A stretch of 64,000 bases of DNA from JBGSUZ01 sp963677505. GTDB lineage: Bacteria > Bacillota > Clostridia > Peptostreptococcales > Acidaminobacteraceae. Position 1 is the stretch's first letter. Every line of letters starts with the position of its first letter. The notes under the pieces were generated by a model, which made no database searches, was not told where the DNA came from, and saw only the letters and a program-made list of their open reading frames with translations. The DNA lies in assembly GCA_963677505.2 (NCBI GenBank), contig CAXXWB010000014.1, positions 62,001 to 126,000 of the forward strand. Reading direction: 5' to 3'. Shown here in pieces: positions 56,842 through 64,000 of this stretch. A program made the position numbers and the translations under genes.

Positions 56842-58008
56842 ATGAAAAATATAGCAATTTTAGGATCTACAGGCTCAATTGGCACTCAGACATTAGCCGT
56901 CGTAGATGAATTTTCAAAAGATTTTAATGTGGTTGCCATCAGTTGCAACAAAGATGTTAAAAAATTAGAAGAGCAAATTATAAAATATAAGCCTGACTAC
57001 GCTGTCATTACAGATGAAAAGGCATTTAGGGCGACATCTTATTTTAATAGTCTTTATCCCAAAACAAAAATATTATTTGGTCAAGAGAGTCTTTTACAGA
57101 TAGCTTCCTTAGAAGAAGTGGATACTGTAGTGGTTGCCATTGTTGGTAATGATGCGCTCCTGCCAACAATAGAAGCTATAAAATCTAAAAAGCGGGTTTG
57201 TATAGCTAACAAAGAAGTATTGGTAACATCTGGTCATCTGATTATGCCATTGGTGAAAGAATATGGCGTTCAGTTGATTCCAGTAGACAGTGAGCACAGT
57301 GCCTTATTTCAAGCTTTACAAGGAAATAAAAAGAGTGAAATTGAGAAAGTAATTTTAACTGCATCGGGGGGACCTTTTAGAGGGCGGTCTAAAGAAAGTC
57401 TTAGCTTTGTCAGTGCAGCAGAGGCCTTAAAACATCCTAAATGGGATATGGGTAGGAAAATCAGTATAGACTCTGCAACCCTTATGAATAAAGGATTAGA
57501 GGTCATAGAAGCTAAGTGGCTCTTTGATCTAGAACCGAGTCAGATTGATGTAGTGGTTCATCCCCAAAGTATTATCCATTCATTGATTCAGTATAAAGAC
57601 AGTTCAGTAATGGCGCAAATGGGGCTGCCAGATATGCGCCTTCCCATTGCGTATGCGCTAAATTATCCTAATCGACGTGAAACTCTTTTAGAACGAATGG
57701 ATTTAGCGGAGCTTATGACATTGACCTTCGAAAAGCCCAATCGTGAAACATTCCCGTGTTTGGATTTAGCCTACCACGTTCTTGAAAAAGGGGGCATTTA
57801 CCCAACGGTTCTCAATGCGGCCAATGAAATTCTTGTAGAGCGGTATTTGGAAGATGAAATCGATTTTTATGATATTCCAAGAGGTATAGAATGGGCCATT
57901 GGACAATATAGCAATTTAGAGTCTCCCACTTTGGAAGATGTTCTGATGTACGACCAAGATGTAAGAGGAATAATGTCACGCTGGAAAAATCAATGTGCTA
58001 CAGAATAA
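56842..58008 (+). CDS. dxr: 1-deoxy-D-xylulose 5-phosphate reductoisomerase
   Basis: Dxr commits the MEP pathway by making MEP from DXP with NADPH. The 388-residue product starts MKNIAILGSTGSIGTQTLAVV (Rossmann GxxGxxG) and has VPVDSEHSALFQAL, ASGGPFRGRS and KISIDSATLMNKGLEVIEA. ATG 56842 follows AGGAAGG; the frame is open to a TTG at 56803 without family-like sequence. Confidence 0.97.
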   Translation: MKNIAILGSTGSIGTQTLAVVDEFSKDFNVVAISCNKDVKKLEEQIIKYKPDYAVITDEKAFRATSYFNSLYPKTKILFGQESLLQIASLEEVDTVVVAIVGNDALLPTIEAIKSKKRVCIANKEVLVTSGHLIMPLVKEYGVQLIPVDSEHSALFQALQGNKKSEIEKVILTASGGPFRGRSKESLSFVSAAEALKHPKWDMGRKISIDSATLMNKGLEVIEAKWLFDLEPSQIDVVVHPQSIIHSLIQYKDSSVMAQMGLPDMRLPIAYALNYPNRRETLLERMDLAELMTLTFEKPNRETFPCLDLAYHVLEKGGIYPTVLNAANEILVERYLEDEIDFYDIPRGIEWAIGQYSNLESPTLEDVLMYDQDVRGIMSRWKNQCATE

Positions 58009-58055
58009 TGACAGAAAAACTCAAGTAGTTAACTGCATAATGGAGGAACTATTTA

Positions 58056-59072
58056 ATGTATTCAACCTTTATAACAATCATTAGCTTCATACTAGTCTTT
58101 GGCATCATTGTATTTGTTCACGAATTGGGTCACTTTATGGTGGCAAAATATCATAATATAAGAGTAGAAGAATTCGCTATGGGAATGGGAAAACGGTTAT
58201 GGGGCTTCCAAAAAGGAGAAACATACTACGCTCTTAATGTCTTTCCAATAGGTGGATATTGCAGAATGGAAGGGGAAGATGAAGCTTCGGAAGATCCAAG
58301 AGCTTTTTCAAATGCGAAAGCTTTCCATCAGTTTCAAGTTTTAATTGCAGGCGCTACGATGAACTTTGTTTTAGGCTGGGTAGCTCTGACTATTCTTTTC
58401 TTTAACCAAGGCATACCAGTAAATATTATTGGTTCAACAATAGAAAACCTACCAGCTGCAGCTGCAGGACTTCTTGCAGGCGATGAAATCAAAGCAATCA
58501 ATGGATCGGAAATCAACTCTTGGGACGATGTGACAAAAGGTATTAAAGCTTCAGGGGACACCGTGGAGATGAAAGTCCTTAGAAAAGATCAAATGGTTGA
58601 TTTACAAATTAAAATTGCCATCGACCCATCTAGTAATAAAAAAGTCATTGGTATTATGCCAGCATATGAAAAAAATATTGGCAGCGCAGCTTCTTATGCC
58701 ACTGTTGAATTTGGGCATATATCCGTAGCTATTTTAGATTTCTTCAAGCAAATACCAAGCAAGGGTATCAATAAAGATGATGTAGCAGGGCCCCTTGGTA
58801 TGGCTCAAATTGTAGGAGATGCAGCTAAGGCAGGCATCAATCCTCTATTGGGTCTAACCGCTTTGTTCTCAATTAACTTAGGCATATTCAATCTGCTACC
58901 TTTTCCTGCTTTGGACGGAGGACGCTTGATTTTTGTCATTATGAAAATGGTCACTGGTAAAAGACCTCCAAAAGAATTTGAAGGCTATGTTCATGGTATT
59001 GGTATGCTGATTTTACTGGGACTAATGGTACTTGTCCTCTTTAATGACTTTGCTAAAATATTGTTTAAGTAA
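58056..59072 (+). CDS. rseP: RseP/RasP site-2 zinc metalloprotease
   Basis: Intramembrane protease that cleaves anti-sigma factors and signal-peptide remnants. The 338-residue protein has HExxH in FVHELGHFMVAKYH, GGYCRMEGEDE, one PDZ domain (residues 125-190) and the second zinc ligand in FNLLPFPALDGGRL. Four membrane segments. The dxr-rseP-ispG order is typical of Firmicutes. Confidence 0.97.
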   Translation: MYSTFITIISFILVFGIIVFVHELGHFMVAKYHNIRVEEFAMGMGKRLWGFQKGETYYALNVFPIGGYCRMEGEDEASEDPRAFSNAKAFHQFQVLIAGATMNFVLGWVALTILFFNQGIPVNIIGSTIENLPAAAAGLLAGDEIKAINGSEINSWDDVTKGIKASGDTVEMKVLRKDQMVDLQIKIAIDPSSNKKVIGIMPAYEKNIGSAASYATVEFGHISVAILDFFKQIPSKGINKDDVAGPLGMAQIVGDAAKAGINPLLGLTALFSINLGIFNLLPFPALDGGRLIFVIMKMVTGKRPPKEFEGYVHGIGMLILLGLMVLVLFNDFAKILFK

Positions 59073-59085
59073 GGAGTGGCAAAAG

Positions 59086-60159
59086 ATGAGCCAATTACAA
59101 GGATTAACACACTTTAGAAGAAAAACAAGAAATGTTATGGTCGGCAGTGTTGGCATTGGTAGCAATTTTCCAATTAGTATTCAATCTATGACCAATACAG
59201 ATACCCGAAATGTTCAGGCGACGGTAAATCAAATTATAGCCTTAACCGATGCAGGTTGCGAAATTATTAGACTTGCTGTACCTGATCAAGAAGCAGCAGA
59301 AGCATTAAAAAAAATAATTCCACAGTCACCAATCCCCGTGGTAGCAGATATACACTTTGATTACCGCCTTGCCCTTGCAGCAATTAGTAGCGGCGTTAGC
59401 AAGGTGAGAATCAATCCTGGAAATATTGGCAGTGAAGCCAGAATTGCAGAAGTGGTTGCAGCTGCAAAATACAGCAATGTCCCTATTCGAATTGGTGTCA
59501 ACGGTGGCTCTTTAGAAAAAGAGATTCTTCAAAAATATGGTGGTGTGACTGGGCAGGGTATTGTTGAAAGTGCAATGACGCATATTGCCATGCTGGAAGC
59601 CCATCAATTTGAAAATACCATAGTTGCCCTTAAATCTTCTGACATTCGTTTGACCTATGAAGCTTATAATATATTGGCAAAAGAATGTGACTATCCTTTC
59701 CATATTGGACTAACTGAGGCTGGTACCGTTTTTAGAGGAACCATTAAATCCTCTATGGCCATGGGCGCTTTACTCCTTAATGGTTATGGGGACACCATGC
59801 GTATCTCATTGACAGGGGACCCTATAAACGAGATTAAAGTAGGTAAAGAAATATTAAAATCTTTAGATTTAAGAGATTTTGGTATTAAATTTGTTTCTTG
59901 TCCGACTTGTGGCAGGTGTCAACTTAATTTAGAAAAAATAGCCAATGCCTTAGAAGGGAAACTGGAAGGCGTAAATAAGAACATCACTGTAGCCGTTATG
60001 GGTTGCGCAGTTAACGGTCCTGGCGAAGCAAAGGAAGCAGATATTGGCATTGCAGGTGGGAAAGACAGCGCACTCTTATTTAAAAAAGGTGAAATAGTAG
60101 GAAAGTATTCAGAAGAAGAAATTGTAGATGTACTTTACGAAGAAATCATGAAGTTATAA
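59086..60159 (+). CDS. ispG: 4-hydroxy-3-methylbut-2-en-1-yl diphosphate synthase IspG
   Basis: IspG is the 4Fe-4S enzyme converting MEcPP to HMBPP. The 357-residue product has SIQSMTNTDTRNVQAT, VADIHFDYRLAL, KVRINPGNIG, the cluster region SCPTCGRCQ with a third Cys in VMGCAVNGPGEA, and ADIGIAGGKDSALLF. ATG 59086 follows AAGGAGTG. With dxr it gives two MEP pathway genes here. Confidence 0.97.
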   Translation: MSQLQGLTHFRRKTRNVMVGSVGIGSNFPISIQSMTNTDTRNVQATVNQIIALTDAGCEIIRLAVPDQEAAEALKKIIPQSPIPVVADIHFDYRLALAAISSGVSKVRINPGNIGSEARIAEVVAAAKYSNVPIRIGVNGGSLEKEILQKYGGVTGQGIVESAMTHIAMLEAHQFENTIVALKSSDIRLTYEAYNILAKECDYPFHIGLTEAGTVFRGTIKSSMAMGALLLNGYGDTMRISLTGDPINEIKVGKEILKSLDLRDFGIKFVSCPTCGRCQLNLEKIANALEGKLEGVNKNITVAVMGCAVNGPGEAKEADIGIAGGKDSALLFKKGEIVGKYSEEEIVDVLYEEIMKL

Positions 60160-60177
60160 AGATAGAGGATGGGAAAA

Positions 60178-63100
60178 ATGGCTTTAAAAGACTTAATTGC
60201 AGAATGTTTGTCCGAACAGCACATTAAAGTGACAAACATTCAGTATTTCATAGAAAAAAAAGAAATCATTTTTTCCTTTGAGGCCGATACCCTTGTCGTC
60301 TTGGAACAATATTTGGCATTTGAAGAGAAGGTTAAAGATGCATTCAGTCCCTTCGGAGAGGCTCAAATTCGTTTTAAGATGTCAATGAACAGCGATGGAG
60401 ATGAATGGACTTCAGGAGTGAAAAAATGGTTTATACACGCATGTGTGCAGTTGATGCCCTCTATAACACCCTGGCTCAATGAAGAAGTTATCACCTTAAC
60501 CGATAAGCAAATACAGGCGACGCTTATGGACTCTATATCCTGTGAACGCATTGTGCAGCAGCGCATGGATCTCAAAATTGGAGATTTATTAAGAGACATG
60601 ACAGGTCTCAATTATAAAGTCAGCTTCCTATACGATGAGAAGAATTGTGTGAAGCAAACAGAAGCTTTAAATGAGCAAAAAGAAGCAGCACTTATGCAAA
60701 TGATTAAAACCGTTGCCACTGAGGGCAATAATGAAGGCAGAAGTTCAAGTGCGCCTCAAAAGTCTCAAAACGGCGGCGGATTTAATGCTGGAGGATATGG
60801 TGGTGGTAATAATGCTAGTGGTAGCGGTGGATTTACCAAACCCAACAGAAGACAAGCCAATGAAGTGGATGAAACTTGTTTATATAGAAATAAAATAAAA
60901 AGAGAAGTGACAAAAATTAATGAGGGAATGGAAGAAGAAGGGATATTCTGTTTTGAAGCCCAAGTCTTTGAAGCAGATTCAAGAGATTTGAGAAGTGGAA
61001 AGTGCTTAGTAAGCTTTTCAATTTCAGATGGAAGCAATTCCATCGGCGTTAAGCTCTTTGTTAAAGATGGCGCAGAACGTGACGATTTATTAGGAAAAGT
61101 TAAAAAAGGCGAATGGTATAAGTTTGAAGGTTCTGTTCGATTTGACACCTTTGAAAAAGAACTCGCCCTTTATGCCATGAACATTAACACGGGAAGAGGT
61201 CCCATCAAGCGAAAAGACGAAGCTGAAGTTAAGCGAGTAGAGCTTCATTGTCATACGACGATGTCTGACATGGATGGTATGTCTTCTGCCAAGTCCCTTG
61301 TAAAAAGAGCTATGAGCTGGGGGCATAAGGCTATTGCTATTACAGATCACGGTGTGTTACAGGCCTTTCCTGAAGCCATGGAAACTGCCAGAGGATCTGA
61401 CATGAAAATCCTTTATGGGCTGGAAGGTTATTTAATGGATGACAGTTCCGAAGCTGTCATTAGTCCTAAAGGTCAAAATTTAAACGATACTTACGTGGTT
61501 TTTGACCTTGAAACCACAGGACTATCTTTTAAGAATCACAAAATCACCGAAATAGGTGCTGTTAAAATTCAAGGGGGACAGGTCATAGACCATTTCTCAA
61601 GCCTTGTAAACCCACAGGTATCTTTAGAGCCTAAAATCACTGAACTGACAGGCATTACAGATGACATGTTAGTGGATCAGCCTTTGATTAGTGAAGTGTT
61701 ACCCAAGTTTATGGCCTTTATTGGAGATGCGGCTTTGGTTGCTCATAATGCGGCGTTTGATACAGCCTTCATAAAGGAGAATTGTCGTCAAATTGGACTG
61801 CCATTTGATTTTACCATATTAGATACCTTAATACTCAGTCGACTCCTTCTTAAAGATGTAAAGCGTCATAAGCTCAATAATATTGCTAAACATTTAGGTG
61901 TAAGCCTAGAGAACCATCACAGAGCAGTAGATGATGCTAAGGCCACTGCTGAAATATTCCTTAAATTTGTAGCCATGCTTCAAGAACAAGAATGTGTCAC
62001 CATTGATGATATCAATCAGTATTCTTCTAATCATATGGATTACCAAATGATGGATACCAATCACGTCATCATACTGGTTAAAAACTATGTGGGACTAAAA
62101 AACCTTTATCAATTAGTATCCCACTCGAATATTAATACCTTCTACAAAAAGCCAAGAATCCCAAAATCCATGTTAAACAATATGCGAGAGGGCCTAATCA
62201 TTGGTTCAGCTTGTGAGGCGGGGGAACTTTTTAGCGCCTTGGCAGACAATAAGTCAACGGATGAAATTGAAGCTATTGTAGATTTTTATGATTATTTAGA
62301 AATTCAACCCATTGGCAACAATCAATTTTTGGTTGAAAAGGGTCTTGTTAAAGACCAAGAAGAGCTTCGAGAACTTAATCGAAAAGTAGTAAATTTAGGC
62401 GATCAATTTGGAAAACCTGTCGTTGCGACTTGTGACGTTCACTTTCTAGACCCGGAAGATGAAGTCTATAGAAGGATTCTTATGGCGGGTAAAGGTTTCA
62501 CAGACGCCGATAATCAAGCCCCTTTGTATCTCAGAACTACAGAAGAAATGCTACAAGAATTTGATTATCTAGGATATGAACGTGCTTATGAAGTCGTTGT
62601 TCGAAATACCAACTTAATAGCGGATCAAATCGAGAATATCCTACCAATTCCAGACGATACTTATCCACCTAGGATAGAGGGTTCGGAAGAGGACTTGCGA
62701 AACATGTGTATGGAAAAGGCAGAATCTATTTATGGAAAACCCCTTCCTGAACTGGTGGAAACCCGCTTGGTCCGTGAACTGAATTCCATTATCAGCAATG
62801 GTTATTCGGTTATGTACATTATCGCTCAAAAATTGGTTAAGAAATCTCTGGAAGATGGGTATTTGGTAGGTTCGCGGGGATCTGTAGGATCGTCTTTGGC
62901 GGCTACTATGAGTGGCATTACAGAGGTTAATCCTTTGCCACCTCACTACATTTGCAAAAACTGTAAAAACAGTGAATTTATATTAGATGGTTCTATTGGT
63001 AGTGGTGCCGACCTTGTAGACAAGGACTGTCCTGTCTGCGGTAAGGCCTATACCAAAGACGGCCATGACATTCCCTTCGAAACCTTTCTTGGCTTTGAAG

Positions 63101-64000
63101 GGGACAAGGAGCCCGATATCGACCTTAACTTTGCAGGGGTCTATCAGGCCAATGCCCATCGATATACAGAAGAACTCTTTGGCAAGGGTTATACCTTTAA
63201 AGCGGGGACTATCGGTACCATTGCTGACAAAACAGCCTATGGCTATGTGAGAAAGTATTTTGAAGAGAAGGGCATTACCGTCAACTCAAAAGAAATCGCT
63301 AGACTTTCACAAGGCTGTACAGGCATAAAAAGAACCAGTGGACAGCATCCTGGTGGTATTATGGTCGTTCCTGACTATAAGGACATTCACGACTTCTGTC
63401 CGATTCAATACCCAGCCAATGATTCAAAATCAGGGGTTATCACAACCCACTTTGACTATCATTCCATCAGTGGACGGCTCCTGAAATTGGATATACTCGG
63501 ACACGACGTTCCGACCATCATCAAAGCCTTAGAAGATATGACTGGGGTGACGGTCGAAGATATTCCACTGGACGACAAAGAGACTGTAGCAATTTTTACC
63601 ACGGTAGACACGCTCAACATTAAAGACCCAAGTTATAAATTGAAAATTGGATCTCTTGGTATTCCAGAGTTTGGCACTAAGTTTGTTAGACAAATGTTAG
63701 ATGATACCCAACCGAGTACCTTTGCGGAATTAGTTCGAATCTCAGGTCTTTCCCATGGTACAGATGTTTGGATTAACAATGCTCAAGACTTGGTTAGAAA
63801 CGGGACGGCGGTCTTAAAAGAAGTTATCTCCACTCGTGATGATATTATGACTTACCTGATCTATCAGGGATTGCCGCCAAAATCGGCCTTTAATATTATG
63901 GAACGGGTCAGAAAAGGGAAAGGTCTTACCGACGAAAACGTGGAGCTTATGAAGGAATATAAAGTGCCTGACTGGTATATCAGTTCGTGTAATACCATTA
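60178..64000 (+). CDS. polC: DNA polymerase III PolC-type alpha subunit (3' end cut)
   Basis: Main replicative polymerase of low-GC Gram-positives with built-in proofreading. 1274 codons are present without a break; the family has about 1430. Domains: N-terminal region (1-190), a Gly/Asn-rich linker near residues 190-220, OB domain, PHP part 1 (VELHCHTTMSDMDGMS, AITDHGVLQAFPEA), the inserted DnaQ-like exonuclease (VVFDLETTGLSFKNHKITEIG), PHP part 2, zinc-binding CKNCKNSEF and CPVCGKAY, and the polymerase palm with PDIDLNFAG and KTAYGYVRKYFEEKG. It begins with ATG after AGAGGATGGG, 18 bases after ispG. Confidence 0.97.
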   Translation, partial: MALKDLIAECLSEQHIKVTNIQYFIEKKEIIFSFEADTLVVLEQYLAFEEKVKDAFSPFGEAQIRFKMSMNSDGDEWTSGVKKWFIHACVQLMPSITPWLNEEVITLTDKQIQATLMDSISCERIVQQRMDLKIGDLLRDMTGLNYKVSFLYDEKNCVKQTEALNEQKEAALMQMIKTVATEGNNEGRSSSAPQKSQNGGGFNAGGYGGGNNASGSGGFTKPNRRQANEVDETCLYRNKIKREVTKINEGMEEEGIFCFEAQVFEADSRDLRSGKCLVSFSISDGSNSIGVKLFVKDGAERDDLLGKVKKGEWYKFEGSVRFDTFEKELALYAMNINTGRGPIKRKDEAEVKRVELHCHTTMSDMDGMSSAKSLVKRAMSWGHKAIAITDHGVLQAFPEAMETARGSDMKILYGLEGYLMDDSSEAVISPKGQNLNDTYVVFDLETTGLSFKNHKITEIGAVKIQGGQVIDHFSSLVNPQVSLEPKITELTGITDDMLVDQPLISEVLPKFMAFIGDAALVAHNAAFDTAFIKENCRQIGLPFDFTILDTLILSRLLLKDVKRHKLNNIAKHLGVSLENHHRAVDDAKATAEIFLKFVAMLQEQECVTIDDINQYSSNHMDYQMMDTNHVIILVKNYVGLKNLYQLVSHSNINTFYKKPRIPKSMLNNMREGLIIGSACEAGELFSALADNKSTDEIEAIVDFYDYLEIQPIGNNQFLVEKGLVKDQEELRELNRKVVNLGDQFGKPVVATCDVHFLDPEDEVYRRILMAGKGFTDADNQAPLYLRTTEEMLQEFDYLGYERAYEVVVRNTNLIADQIENILPIPDDTYPPRIEGSEEDLRNMCMEKAESIYGKPLPELVETRLVRELNSIISNGYSVMYIIAQKLVKKSLEDGYLVGSRGSVGSSLAATMSGITEVNPLPPHYICKNCKNSEFILDGSIGSGADLVDKDCPVCGKAYTKDGHDIPFETFLGFEGDKEPDIDLNFAGVYQANAHRYTEELFGKGYTFKAGTIGTIADKTAYGYVRKYFEEKGITVNSKEIARLSQGCTGIKRTSGQHPGGIMVVPDYKDIHDFCPIQYPANDSKSGVITTHFDYHSISGRLLKLDILGHDVPTIIKALEDMTGVTVEDIPLDDKETVAIFTTVDTLNIKDPSYKLKIGSLGIPEFGTKFVRQMLDDTQPSTFAELVRISGLSHGTDVWINNAQDLVRNGTAVLKEVISTRDDIMTYLIYQGLPPKSAFNIMERVRKGKGLTDENVELMKEYKVPDWYISSCNTI

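Noticed and set aside
1..64000. Minus-strand ORFs of 60-144 codons throughout
   Set aside because: They lie opposite strong plus-strand genes, have biased composition and no ribosome sites or family motifs.
1..64000. CRISPR arrays, insertion sequences, prophage, tRNA or rRNA genes, c-di-GMP riboswitches
   Set aside because: I looked for repeated spacers, transposase motifs, cloverleaf sequences and GEMM core strings and found none convincing.

Overview
The window is one continuous plus-strand block of chromosomal housekeeping and motility genes from a low-GC Gram-positive bacterium. A motile Firmicute of class Clostridia is the best fit. The evidence is gene content and order: smc-ftsY-ylxM-ffh-rpsP-khpA-rimM-trmD-rplS-rbgA-rnhB, dprA-topA-codY-flgB, a PolC-type DNA polymerase III, CodY, FliY, CheC and CheD, a SigD-type sigma factor, and purine-rich ribosome binding sites with many GTG and TTG starts. 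Genus cannot be fixed from the sequence alone. I see no convincing minus-strand gene, mobile element, CRISPR array, tRNA or rRNA.

Layout. 1-10.5 kb: chromosome condensation (smc, truncated by the window edge), signal recognition particle (ftsY, ylxM, ffh) and ribosome or tRNA maturation (rpsP, khpA, rimM, trmD, rplS, rbgA), then rnhB. 10.5-19.0 kb: a FliK-like/YlqH pair, yraN, a small membrane protein, comM, dprA, topA and codY. 19.1-51.8 kb: a giant flagellar-chemotaxis operon from flgB to two small unknown genes after fapA. It holds rod, hook, basal body, switch, export apparatus, stator (motAB), flhF/flhG, a PilZ protein, cheB-A-W-C-D, cheY and sigD. 51.8-64 kb: rpsB-tsf, pyrH-frr-small ORF, uppS-cdsA, dxr-rseP-ispG and the first 1274 codons of polC. 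This last part joins translation factors, UMP kinase, isoprenoid and undecaprenyl synthesis, phospholipid synthesis and replication.

Working logic. The flagellar operon starts directly after codY behind an extended -10 promoter flanked by two perfect inverted repeats, which look like operators. The operon encodes nearly a complete basal body and signalling core, and ends with its late-gene sigma factor. Flagellin, cap, CheR and chemoreceptors are not in the window.

Sequence quality. Many genes are broken by single-base indels, most in homopolymers. They cluster at 7.6-20.3 kb (trmD, rplS, rnhB, fliK-like, comM, topA, fliE) and especially 36.1-45.9 kb (fliP, flhB, flhA, flhF, flhG, pilZ gene, cheB, cheA). 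Since rplS, trmD and topA are essential and resume in frame with intact motifs, I read these as sequencing or assembly errors and give full gene spans. The regions 20.4-36.0 kb and 46-64 kb look clean.

Most notable unexplained elements: the double palindrome at the flgB promoter, a structured 150-nt leader before rimM, a palindrome abutting the topA promoter, a hairpin-plus-terminator RNA candidate before dxr, a 411-residue repeat protein in the YlxF/MotE slot, and a 66-codon gene between frr and uppS.
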